From positions 2,232,001-2,296,000 of the forward strand of contig NZ_CP107834.1 of assembly GCF_036346595.1 (NCBI RefSeq): a DNA stretch of 64,000 bases, read 5' to 3'. This DNA comes from Streptomyces sp. NBC_00525. GTDB lineage: Bacteria > Actinomycetota > Actinomycetes > Streptomycetales > Streptomycetaceae. Below the pieces are notes generated by a model that saw nothing but the letters and a program-made list of their open reading frames with translations, was not told the origin of the DNA and searched no databases. Of the stretch, positions 1 to 9,634 are shown piece after piece; within the stretch, counting starts at the first letter, position 1, and every line of letters starts with the position of its first letter. A program made the position numbers and the translations under genes.

Positions 1-50
1 GGCGGGACCGCCGGGGCCTCGGGGGCCCGGGCGGGCGCCGCACACGCCGA

Positions 51-82
51 AGGGCGGCCACCCTGGTCGGGGTGGCCGCCCT
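51..82 (-). terminator. Terminator hairpin downstream of hup
   Basis: A perfect 13-bp inverted repeat (arms 51-63 and 70-82, 6-nt loop) begins 19 bp after the hup stop codon on the minus strand. Its position directly behind the gene and its strength support an intrinsic terminator. There is no clear U-run, which is common in Streptomyces. Bases 1-50 show no gene that I can recognise. Confidence 0.75.
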
Positions 83-100
83 CCGTCGTGCCCAGGGGTC

Positions 101-382
101 TTACTTGCCCTTGGCGGCTTCCTTGAGCTTCGAGCCCGCGGAGACCTTCACGCTGTAGCCGGCCGGGATGTTGATCGGGTCGCCGGTCTGCGGGTTACGA
201 GCGGTGCGAGCGGCACGGTGGGTGCGCTCGAAGGTCAGGAAACCGGGGATGGTGACCTTCTCGTCGCCCTTGGCGACGATCTCGCCGACGGTCTCGGCGA
301 GAGCGGCCAGCACGGCGTCGGCGTCCTTGCGGGTCACCTCGGCGCGGTCGGCCAGGGCGGCCACCAGCTCACTGCGGTTCAT
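101..382 (-). CDS. hup: HU family DNA-binding protein
   Basis: A 93-residue histone-like HU protein that binds and bends DNA and compacts the nucleoid. The protein begins MNRSELVAALA, has the dimerisation helices at about 1-40, and carries the conserved beta-arm region with the GFLTFERTHRAARTARNPQTG motif split around residues 45-70, including the arm proline in the NPQTG turn. The length is typical of the short vegetative HU (HupA type); it lacks the long Lys/Ala-rich tail of HupS. An upstream in-frame extension to 541 was rejected because the HU fold starts exactly at this ATG and a GGGAG sequence precedes it. It is a single gene with its own terminator. The neighbouring malic enzyme on the same strand matches the order I recall for the S. 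coelicolor hupA locus. Confidence 0.96.
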   Translation of the reverse strand: MNRSELVAALADRAEVTRKDADAVLAALAETVGEIVAKGDEKVTIPGFLTFERTHRAARTARNPQTGDPINIPAGYSVKVSAGSKLKEAAKGK

Positions 383-735
383 GTTGTTACTCCCGTGTTC
401 TTCTTGCCTGTGAGGCGGAGATCGAAGCCGATGCTGCCAGGACCCTCGGACAGTCCCCGTACTCGGGTCCGTCCTTGAGAGGGTCCGGGTAGACCTCGCG
501 CCCTGTGGGGTCTCCCCTGGACGTAGTCCTCGGGGAAGCATCCTGCCCCCACCTGCGGCGGGAAAGCCAATCCGGCACCCTCCGGAAGCCGTGCGAAAAG
601 CACCACTGCCTCGTCGTGGTGACGTCCCGTCGGCTTCCCCGAAGCGGTCCGCAGCGCTGCGGGGCTCCGCAGGTCGCGTCGCCCGCCCACCCTAAAGGGG
701 CGTTTGGGGCGCCGCGACCCGCGACGCGCCGTACG
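383..735 (-). promoter_or_regulatory. Upstream region of hup
   Basis: This 353-bp stretch between hup and the malic enzyme gene, both on the minus strand, has no convincing gene. It must contain the hup promoter. I could not identify a clear -35/-10 pair. A short inverted repeat of about 6 bp (CACCAC/GTGGTG) lies near 600-623. Open frames crossing it are GC-bias shadows. Confidence 0.4.
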
Positions 736-2169
736 TCAGACGGACGTGGGCGCCGTCACAGCGGCCCCCGCGGCCCGTGCGGCGTCCCGGACGGCTCCGG
801 CGACCGCGCCGGCGACCTTGTCGTTGAAGACCGACGGAATGATGTAGTTCGCGTTGATCTCGTCCGCGGCGACCACATCGGCCAGGGCGCGGGCGGCGGC
901 GAGCATCATCTCCGTGTTGACGGTCCGGGACTGGGCGTCGAGCAGACCGCGGAAGACGCCGGGGAAGACCAGCACGTTGTTGATCTGGTTCGGGAAGTCC
1001 GAGCGGCCGGTGGCCACGACCGCGGCGGTGCGGCGGGCGATGGCCGGGTCCACCTCGGGGTCCGGATTCGCGAGCGCGAACACGATCGAGCCCTCCGCCA
1101 TGGCCGCCACGTCGTCCCCGTCCAGCACGTTGGGGGCGGAGACGCCGATGAAGACGTCCGCGCCGACCACGGCCTGCTTGAGGGTGCCGGTGACGTTCTC
1201 CGGGTTGGTGTTCTCCGCGATCCAGCACAGCGGCGAGTCCGGGTCGGCCGAACGCAGGTCCTCGCGGCCGGAGTGCACGACGCCGTGGATGTCGGCGACC
1301 ACGGCGTGCTTGACGCCGGCGGCGATGAGGAGCTTGAGGATGGCCGTACCGGCGGCCCCGGCCCCGGACATGACGACCCGTACGTCCCCGATCGCCTTGC
1401 CCACCACGCGCAGCGCGTTGGTCAGCGAGGCCAGCACGACGATGGCCGTGCCGTGCTGGTCGTCGTGGAAGACGGGGATGTCCAGGGCCTCGCGCAGCCG
1501 GGCCTCGATCTCGAAGCAGCGCGGCGCGGAGATGTCCTCCAGATTGATCCCCGCGAAGCCGGGCGCGATGGCCTTGACGATCTCCACGATGGCGTCGGTG
1601 TCCTGGGTGTCCAGGCAGATCGGCCAGGCGTCGATGCCGGCGAAGCGCTTGAAGAGGGCCGCCTTGCCCTCCATGACCGGCAGCGCGGCCTTCGGGCCGA
1701 TGTTGCCGAGGCCCAGCACGGCGGAGCCGTCCGTCACGACTGCGACGGAGTTGCGCTTGATGGTGAGGCGGCGGGCGTCCTCGGGGTTCTCGGCGATCGC
1801 CATGCACACGCGGGCCACACCGGGGGTGTAGATCATCGAGAGGTCGTCACGGTTGCGGATGGGGTGCTTGGACGCCATCTCGATCTTGCCGCCGAGGTGC
1901 ATGAGGAACGTACGGTCGGAGACCTTGCCGAGCACGACGCCCTCGATGGAGCGCAGCCCTTTGACGATCTCGTCGGCGTGCGCGGTGGAGGAGGCGGCGA
2001 TCGTGACGTCGATCCGCAGCTTCTCGTGGCCGGATGCGGTCACGTCGAGGCCGGTGACCGAACCGCCGGAGGACTCCACGGCCGTGGTGAGCTGGGAGAC
2101 CGCGGTGCCGCTCGCGGGCACCTCCAGCCTGACCGTCATCGAGTACGAGACGCTGGGCGCCGTTGCCAT
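736..2169 (-). CDS. NAD-dependent malic enzyme (ACT-like N-terminus)
   Basis: A 477-residue malate oxidoreductase (decarboxylating), converting malate to pyruvate and CO2 with NAD(P). The N-terminal 75 residues form an ACT-like regulatory segment, followed by the malic enzyme N-domain with the SMIYTPGVARVC motif (Tyr catalytic acid), the metal-binding EDISAPRCFEIEARL and FHDDQHGTA motifs, and a Rossmann NAD domain beginning VVMSGAGAAGTA. I chose the start at MATAPSVSYS, ten codons inside the longest frame: an AAGGA-like Shine-Dalgarno sits about 10 bases before this ATG, whereas the MKLRK start lacks one. The ACT-malic enzyme fusion is the common actinobacterial form. It is probably monocistronic. 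NAD rather than NADP preference is inferred from family resemblance only. Confidence 0.93.
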   Translation of the reverse strand: MATAPSVSYSMTVRLEVPASGTAVSQLTTAVESSGGSVTGLDVTASGHEKLRIDVTIAASSTAHADEIVKGLRSIEGVVLGKVSDRTFLMHLGGKIEMASKHPIRNRDDLSMIYTPGVARVCMAIAENPEDARRLTIKRNSVAVVTDGSAVLGLGNIGPKAALPVMEGKAALFKRFAGIDAWPICLDTQDTDAIVEIVKAIAPGFAGINLEDISAPRCFEIEARLREALDIPVFHDDQHGTAIVVLASLTNALRVVGKAIGDVRVVMSGAGAAGTAILKLLIAAGVKHAVVADIHGVVHSGREDLRSADPDSPLCWIAENTNPENVTGTLKQAVVGADVFIGVSAPNVLDGDDVAAMAEGSIVFALANPDPEVDPAIARRTAAVVATGRSDFPNQINNVLVFPGVFRGLLDAQSRTVNTEMMLAAARALADVVAADEINANYIIPSVFNDKVAGAVAGAVRDAARAAGAAVTAPTSV

Positions 2170-2365
2170 GGCCGAGTCCTTCGCTTTCCTTAGCTTCATT
2201 GCTATGCGCGTCCGAAGCCCGAGCAGGCCCGGCAGCGGACACGCCTTCCGATATTCGCACCTACCGACGAGTATTCGTTAATGACTGTCGCAGCGCGGAA
2301 ACATTTTTCCACCATACGAGAATGAGTGCGGGCTGCGGAACCCCCGCGCCGGTCCGGGAAAGGCG

Positions 2366-2401
2366 AGAGGCCCGCGCCACCGGAAGGTGACGCGGGCCTC
2401 T
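2366..2401 (-). terminator. Strong terminator hairpin after helD/ncRNA candidate
   Basis: A 36-nt hairpin with arms agaggcccgcg/cgcgggcctct extended by CACC/GGTG across one C-A mismatch, closed by a GGAA loop. It lies 184 bp downstream of the HelD-type gene and upstream of the malic enzyme promoter, so it separates these transcription units on the minus strand. It may be the 3' end of a small RNA. Confidence 0.7.
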
Positions 2402-2515
2402 GCTTCAGTTGACGACACCGACCCGCCATGCTCGCCTCGCGGCAAGTGGTCGCTCGAAGCGACTAAGGTTGGGCCCGGGGGCTTGGATCGGGCCGGTGCC
2501 GGTATCCAGGCTAAC
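2366..2515 (-). ncRNA. Candidate structured small RNA (or helD 3' UTR)
   Basis: Read on the minus strand this gene-free interval folds into successive local hairpins. These are a 6-bp stem GGCCCG/CGGGCC (2472-2494), a 6-bp stem GTCGCT/AGCGAC with a UCG loop (2449-2463), a 6-bp stem CTTGCC/GGCGAG closed by a GCGA tetraloop of GNRA type (2431-2446), and finally the strong terminator at 2366-2401. Several stable stems with short loops followed by a terminator are what a trans-acting sRNA looks like. The 5' end is a guess and I could not define a convincing promoter. It could equally be a structured 3' untranslated region of the upstream gene. Confidence 0.38.
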
Positions 2516-2584
2516 AAACCACCTGGAAAAGTGACTCCCGGAACGCGGGTTGACTCCGTGGCCCCCGGTCGCAGCCCCCGCGCC

Positions 2585-4960
<2,376 letters not shown>

Positions 4961-5120
4961 CGAGGCCCCCTTCTGACGTGCACTGGGCAGCCGTCAACCC
5001 TATGCGACGGGGGGCCGGGACGCACCCGCACCCACCCGCTTCGGCGCGTGCCGGGATATCGATTGCGTGACGGTGGCGCGCGGTCCCGGTCCACACCGGC
5101 CCTCTTCGTACGATGAGCGG

Positions 5121-5669
5121 ATGAACGCCCATGTGTGCGACGGCCCTCCGCCGGCCGGTTCCCTGGTGCTCCGGCCCTGGTGCCCGGACGATCTGGAGGC
5201 GCTGCTCGACGCGTACCGCGACCCCGCCGTGCAGGCCGGTTCGCGGGCACCGGTGGCGGACGAGGAGGCGGCCGGAATCTGGCTGCGGGCCCAGGAGGAG
5301 GGCCGGGCGGCCGGGCTGCGGCACAGCTTCGCGGTGCTGGACCGGACGCTCGGGGACGCCCCGGTGGGCAATGTGGCCCTCTTCTTCGCGGAGCCGGGCG
5401 CGCCCGTGGGCGAGGTGGGGTACTGGACCGTGGCGTCCGCGCGGGGCCGGGGCATCGCGCCGCGCGCCCTGGACGCGCTGACCGGCTGGGCGTTCGGGAG
5501 GTTCGCCGGGGCCGGCCTCGTACGCCTGGAACTCCTGCACCGGGTGGACAACGCGGCCTCGTGCCGGGTCGCGGAGAAGACCGGCTACGCCCTGGCCGAG
5601 GTGCTGCCCCCGTCCGTGCTGTGGCCGCGCGAGGGCCACCGGCACACCCGTACCGCGCAACGCGCCTAG
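5121..5669 (+). CDS. GNAT family N-acetyltransferase
   Basis: A 182-residue GCN5-related acetyltransferase of RimJ/RimL (ribosomal-protein-Ser/Ala) type. It starts LVLRPWCPDDLEALL, has the beta4 strand VGEVGYWTVASARGRGIAPRAL holding the acetyl-CoA pyrophosphate-binding R/Q-x-x-G-x-G/A motif, and ends with the RLELLHRVDNAASCRVAEKTGY segment typical of this subfamily. The ATG at 5121 is preferred over the frame opening at 5067 because the fold begins directly after it. The substrate is unknown. Its stop codon overlaps that of the convergent acetyltransferase gene by 4 bp. Confidence 0.85.
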   Translation: MNAHVCDGPPPAGSLVLRPWCPDDLEALLDAYRDPAVQAGSRAPVADEEAAGIWLRAQEEGRAAGLRHSFAVLDRTLGDAPVGNVALFFAEPGAPVGEVGYWTVASARGRGIAPRALDALTGWAFGRFAGAGLVRLELLHRVDNAASCRVAEKTGYALAEVLPPSVLWPREGHRHTRTAQRA

Positions 5670-6244
5670 GACGGGCTCGGGTCTCCGGTCACCGGGCCGT
5701 CGTGCAGGATGCGCTGGAAGAGGCGGTGGTCGCGCCACGCGCCGTCGATGTGCAGATAGCGCGGCGCCAGGCCGAACTCCTCGAACCCGCACTTGGCGAG
5801 CACCCGCTGGGACGCGGCGTTGGCGAGCACCGTGCCCGCCTCGACCCGGTGCAGCCGCAGCTCGTCGCGGGCCAGCTCGCAGACCGTGCGCACCGCCGCC
5901 GTGGCCAGGCCCCGGCCCGCGTACGCCACGTCCACCCAGTAGCCCAGAATGGCGCTGCGGAACGAGCCCCGCGCGATCCCGTTGAGGTTGACGGCGCCCA
6001 CCACCCGGTCGTCGGCGTCGCCCAGCACCCAGGGCATCACCCGCCCCGCCTCCCGGTCCGCGAGCAGCGCGGCCAGCCGTTCGCGCTGGCCCTCCTCGGT
6101 GTAGTAGGACTCGGGCCGCACGGGCTCCCAGGGCTTCATGTACGCACGGCTGCGGGTGAGCGCCTCGGCGAACGAGGCGGCGTCGGCCACCGCGGCGGGC
6201 CGCAGCCGTACCCCCGCGCCGAGCGGACGGATTGCGTCGGTCAT
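5666..6244 (-). CDS. GNAT family N-acetyltransferase (RimJ/RimL type)
   Basis: A 192-residue RimJ/RimL-like acetyltransferase. Key features are the LRPAAVADAASFAEA start, the acetyl-CoA motif VDVAYAGRGLATAAV, and LRLHRVEAGTVLANAASQRVLAKCGFEEFG, the usual C-terminal signature with the NxxSxxVLxKxGF pattern. The ATG at 6244 was chosen; a GTG three codons upstream (6253) is possible. It converges tail to tail with the preceding acetyltransferase gene, sharing the CTAG at 5666-5669. These two are distinct subfamily members and not a recent duplication. The substrate is unknown. Confidence 0.85.
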   Translation of the reverse strand: MTDAIRPLGAGVRLRPAAVADAASFAEALTRSRAYMKPWEPVRPESYYTEEGQRERLAALLADREAGRVMPWVLGDADDRVVGAVNLNGIARGSFRSAILGYWVDVAYAGRGLATAAVRTVCELARDELRLHRVEAGTVLANAASQRVLAKCGFEEFGLAPRYLHIDGAWRDHRLFQRILHDGPVTGDPSPS

Positions 6245-6345
6245 GTCCGGCACGCTATCCGGCCCGGCGCGTCCCTGGACGCTCGCGTAGGTGGACGCGC
6301 GCCCGGACGATGGAGCGGCCCCGGCCGCGCCGCTTCACTGAAGCC

Positions 6346-6951
6346 ATGACCACCAACCGGGCCGACCGGCCGACCCCCGTCTCCCACCGCCTCGTCCTCG
6401 GCGCCGCCGCCGTCACCACGGGACTGATGGCCGGCACCTTCTTCGTGTTCTCCTGCGCGGTGATGCCGGCGCTCGGGCGCAGCGACGACCGGACCTTCAT
6501 CGAGGTGATGCGGAACATCAACGACGTCATCGAGAACCCGGTCTTCTTCGCCGGGTTCTTCGGCGCCCTGGTGCTGACCGCCGTCGCCCTCTGGCAGCAC
6601 CGCCGCTCGCCGGGCCCGCGCGGCCTGCTCGTCGCCGCGCTGGTGGTGTACGCGGCCGCGTTCCTGCTCACCTCGGGGGTCAACGTGCCCCTGAACAACG
6701 CGCTCGCGGACGCCGGTGACCCGGCGCGCCTCGCCGATCCGGCGGCGGTGCGGGACCGGTTCGAGGACGCCTGGAACGGGTGGAACGCGGTGCGCGCGGT
6801 CCTGTGCACCGCCGCGCTGGCGCTCCTGCTGGCCGTCCCGTACGCGGGTGCGCGCCGGCGTACGCGGATGGGCAGCGCGCGCCCGGCCGGTCAGGCGCCG
6901 CTGCCTGCGGTGTCGCCGGTGTCCGGTTCCGGGTCGAGCGCCAGCCGGTAG
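6346..6951 (+). CDS. DUF1772 (anthrone oxygenase-like) integral membrane protein
   Basis: A 201-residue protein with four predicted membrane helices (about residues 13-35, 66-84, 92-112 and 150-172). The motifs GTFFVFSCAVMPAL and NVPLNNAL in the loop before the last helix are characteristic of the DUF1772 / anthrone-oxygenase-like family. The biochemical role of most bacterial members is unknown. The start at ATG 6346 is backed by the family N-terminus; an upstream frame opening at 6232 is not. The last 61 bp overlap the 3' end of nnaR on the other strand, so the low-complexity Ser/Gly tail may be an artefact of a shifted stop codon. Confidence 0.8.
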   Translation: MTTNRADRPTPVSHRLVLGAAAVTTGLMAGTFFVFSCAVMPALGRSDDRTFIEVMRNINDVIENPVFFAGFFGALVLTAVALWQHRRSPGPRGLLVAALVVYAAAFLLTSGVNVPLNNALADAGDPARLADPAAVRDRFEDAWNGWNAVRAVLCTAALALLLAVPYAGARRRTRMGSARPAGQAPLPAVSPVSGSGSSASR

Positions 6952-8042
6952 CCGCGCTTGACGACGGTCTGGATGAGCCGGGGCGCGCCGAGCGCGGTGC
7001 GCAGCCGGGCCATGGCCGTCTCGACGGCGTGCTCGTCGGTGCCGCTGCCGGGCAGGGCGCCCAGCAGGTCGGCGCGGGAGACCACCCAGCCGGGCCGCCG
7101 GGCCAGCGCGTGCAGCAGGGCCATCCCGGCCGGCGGCACCGTACGCAGTTCGTCGTCGACCAGGACGGCGTGGCCCCTGATCTCGACCCGGTGTCCGGAG
7201 ACGGGCAGCGTACGGGCGCGGGCGGGCAGTTCGCGGCAGAGGAGCTGGACGAGCGGGCCGAGCCGGAAGCGCTCCGGCTGCACGGTGTCGATGCCCCGGG
7301 CGCGCAGCGGCACGGCGGTGACCGGTCCGACGCAGGCGGGCACGACGTCGCCGCGCAGCGCCGTGACGACGTCCTCCAGCAGCCCGCGATCCCTGGCGCG
7401 GCCGAGCAGCGAGACCGCGGCGGGGGCGCTGGTGAAGGTGAGCGCGTCCAGGGCGCGGGCGGCGGTCAGGTCGATGAGCCGGTCGAGGGGCGCGAGGTCC
7501 TCCGGCGGCATCCAGCGGTAGACGGGCACGCCGATCACCTCGGCGCCGGCCTCCGTCAGCGACTCGACGAAGCCGGGGAGGGGTTCGCCGTGCAGCTGGA
7601 GCGCGACGCGCCGGCCGCGTACGCCCCGGTCCAGCAGCCGTTCCTGGACCTCGGCCATGGATTCGGAGGCCGGGGACCACGTCTCGGTGAGTCCGGCGGC
7701 GCGGACGGCGCCCTTCACCTTGGGCCCGCGGGCCAGGAGTTCGGCCGTGCCCAGGGTGGCCAGGAGCCGGTCGCCGATGCCCCAGCCGTCGGCCGCCTCG
7801 ATCCAGCCCCGGAAGCCGATCGCGGTGGTGGCGACGACCACGTCGGGCGTCTCGGCGATCAGCCGCTCGGTGGCGGCGAGCAGTTCGCCGTCGTCGGCGA
7901 GCGGCACGATCCGCAGGGCGGGGGCGTGCACCACGGTGGCGCCCCGGCGCCGCAGCAGTGTGCCCAGCTCCTCCGCCCGGCGTGCGGCGGTGACACCGAC
8001 CGTGAAGCCCGCGAGGGGCTCGTGCTGTGCGTCGTCGTGCAT
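6891..8042 (-). CDS. nnaR: NnaR: uroporphyrinogen-III synthase-like / winged-helix nitrate assimilation regulator
   Basis: A 383-residue fusion. Residues 1-265 are a HEM4 (uroporphyrinogen-III synthase) fold beginning LAGFTVGVTAARRAEELGTLL. The C-terminal ~100 residues are an OmpR/PhoB-type winged helix (RGHAVLVDDELRTVPPAGMALLHAL, ending MARLRTALGAPRLIQTVVKRGYRLAL). This architecture beside a nitrate transporter is that of NnaR, described in S. coelicolor as a GlnR-controlled coactivator of nitrate/nitrite assimilation genes. The HEM4 domain is presumably a sensor and not the haem enzyme; that is inference. The start was set at MHDDAQHEPL, since the upstream 59 codons have no family similarity and include Arg-rich shadow sequence. 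narK lies immediately upstream on the same strand, 127 bp away. Confidence 0.9.
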   Translation of the reverse strand: MHDDAQHEPLAGFTVGVTAARRAEELGTLLRRRGATVVHAPALRIVPLADDGELLAATERLIAETPDVVVATTAIGFRGWIEAADGWGIGDRLLATLGTAELLARGPKVKGAVRAAGLTETWSPASESMAEVQERLLDRGVRGRRVALQLHGEPLPGFVESLTEAGAEVIGVPVYRWMPPEDLAPLDRLIDLTAARALDALTFTSAPAAVSLLGRARDRGLLEDVVTALRGDVVPACVGPVTAVPLRARGIDTVQPERFRLGPLVQLLCRELPARARTLPVSGHRVEIRGHAVLVDDELRTVPPAGMALLHALARRPGWVVSRADLLGALPGSGTDEHAVETAMARLRTALGAPRLIQTVVKRGYRLALDPEPDTGDTAGSGA

Positions 8043-8169
8043 GGGGTCCACCCGGCTCTCGTCCCGCTGGTGCTCGTTGCTGCGGAGGACCGAGCCTGCC
8101 AACGCCGCGTGACAGGCCCGGTTCAGCCGTATTTCCCGCTCGTTACGTCGCGGGGCGGCCCGTGCGCGC

Positions 8170-9501
8170 TCACACCTCGGCGTAGCCGAGTTGCGGCTTC
8201 GCCGGTACGGGCGCGGCACGACGAAGGTATACCGCCCAGGTGAGGGCGGAGCACACCGCGTAGAAGGCGAGGAAGGACCAGAAGGCGGCGGTGCCCGTGC
8301 CCGAGGTGCCGAAGGACTGCCGGAACGCCAGGTTGACGGCGAGTCCGCCGAGCGCGCCCACCGCGCCGATCAGCCCCATGGCCGCGCCGGACAGCCGCCG
8401 CCCGTGGGCCGCCGCCGCCTCGCCGCGCAGCCCGCGGGCGACGGCCCGCGCGTGGAAGATCCCCGGAATCATCTTGTACGTCGAGCCGTTGCCGAGCCCG
8501 GACAGGGCGAACAGGGCGGTGAAGCCGGTGAGGAACAGGGGGAGCGAGCCGGTCCGGGAGGCGTATACGACGACGCCGGTCGCGGCGGCCATGGCGGCGA
8601 AGTCGGCGAGGGTGATGCGGGCCCCGCCGTACCGGTCGGCGAGCCATCCGCCGAGGGGGCGGATCAGGGAGCCGAGCAGCGGGCCGATGAAGGTGAGCGA
8701 GGCGGCCTGGAGCGGGGTGCGGCCGAACTGGGTCTGGAGGACGAGCCCGAAGGCGAAGCTGTAGCCGATGAAGGAGCCGAAGGTGCCGGTGTAGAGGACG
8801 GCCATGATCCAGGTGTGCGGGTCGCGCGCGGCCTCCTCGGCGGCGCCGGTGTCGTTGCGTACGGGCGCCAGGTTGTCCATGTGGCGCGCGGCGCATCCGG
8901 CGGCCAGCAGGATCAGCGGCAGGTAGGCGGCGAGCACGATCCTGGGGTGCGCGGCGCCGGCCGTCCCGATGACCAGGAGCCCGGCCAGCTGCACCACGGG
9001 GACGCCGATGTTGCCGCCGCCCGCGTTGAGCCCGAGCGCCCAGCCCTTTCTGCGGAGCGGGAAGAAGGCGTTGATGTTGGTCATCGAGGAGGCGAAGTTC
9101 CCGCCGCCGACGCCGGTCAGCGCGGAGACGGCGAGGAAGGTCCCGTACGAGGTGCCGGGCTCCATCACGAGGAGGGCGGCGCTCACCGGCACCAGCAGGG
9201 TGAGCGTGCTGAACACCGTCCAGTTCCGGCCGCCGAACCGGGCCACGGCGAAGGTGTACGGGACGCGGGCGAGGGCGCCGACGAGGGTGGCGGTGGAGAT
9301 GAGGAAGAACTTCCCGGCCGGGTCGATCCCGTACTCGGGTCCCATGAACAGCACCATCACCGACCACAGGGTCCACACGGAGAAGCCGATGTGCTCGGAC
9401 AGGACGGAGAACCAGAGGTTGCGGTGGGCCGTGCGCTCACCGGTCTCGCGCCAGAAGGTCTCGTCCTCCGGGTCCCAGTGCTCGATCCAACGGCCTGCCA
9501 T
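8170..9501 (-). CDS. narK: NarK-type nitrate/nitrite MFS transporter
   Basis: A 443-residue 12-helix major facilitator of the nitrate/nitrite porter family. Two glycine-rich nitrate signature stretches are visible: GVGGGNFASSMTNINAFFP with the KGWALGLNAGGGNIGVP helix following (about residues 125-165), and ALSGLGNGSTYKMIPGIF in the second half. The N-terminus WIEHWDPEDETFW is typical of actinobacterial NarK. It imports nitrate and/or exports nitrite across the cytoplasmic membrane. It precedes nnaR, its likely regulator, and a GlnR-like box lies 53-80 bp upstream of the start. Confidence 0.93.
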   Translation of the reverse strand: MAGRWIEHWDPEDETFWRETGERTAHRNLWFSVLSEHIGFSVWTLWSVMVLFMGPEYGIDPAGKFFLISTATLVGALARVPYTFAVARFGGRNWTVFSTLTLLVPVSAALLVMEPGTSYGTFLAVSALTGVGGGNFASSMTNINAFFPLRRKGWALGLNAGGGNIGVPVVQLAGLLVIGTAGAAHPRIVLAAYLPLILLAAGCAARHMDNLAPVRNDTGAAEEAARDPHTWIMAVLYTGTFGSFIGYSFAFGLVLQTQFGRTPLQAASLTFIGPLLGSLIRPLGGWLADRYGGARITLADFAAMAAATGVVVYASRTGSLPLFLTGFTALFALSGLGNGSTYKMIPGIFHARAVARGLRGEAAAAHGRRLSGAAMGLIGAVGALGGLAVNLAFRQSFGTSGTGTAAFWSFLAFYAVCSALTWAVYLRRAAPVPAKPQLGYAEV

Positions 9502-9553
9502 GGCGCGCCTCCAGGGATGCTCGGGGGTGTTGTCCGGACCCTAAGCAGCGCAC

Positions 9554-9581
9554 GTTTCGGTGCCGTGCCGCTCAAGGTGAC
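9554..9581 (-). promoter_or_regulatory. Candidate GlnR box upstream of narK
   Basis: On the minus strand the sequence reads GTCAC, seven bases, GGCAC, six bases, GAAAC. The GGCAC-n6-GAAAC pair fits the GlnR a-site/b-site spacing (gTnAC-n6-GAAAC), and the GTCAC may be a second a-site at one base off register. GlnR control of narK and nnaR is documented in S. coelicolor; the assignment of these bases is my inference. Confidence 0.45.
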
Positions 9582-9596
9582 CTCGAAGCAACCTGG

Positions 9597-9628
9597 CGCT
9601 CACCGGGCCGGGGGCGGCCCGGTGAGCG
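9597..9628 (-). terminator. Terminator of the mat-type polysaccharide operon
   Basis: A perfect 14-bp stem (9597-9610 with 9615-9628) and a GGGG loop lie 6 bp beyond the acyltransferase stop codon. The hairpin ends the three-gene operon on the minus strand and insulates narK. Confidence 0.8.
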
Positions 9629-9634
9629 GGGCGG

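Noticed and set aside
4961..5120. A rifampicin-associated element expected upstream of a helR gene
   Set aside because: I could not find the GGGGCTTGC-type motif in the divergent gap, so no such site is claimed.
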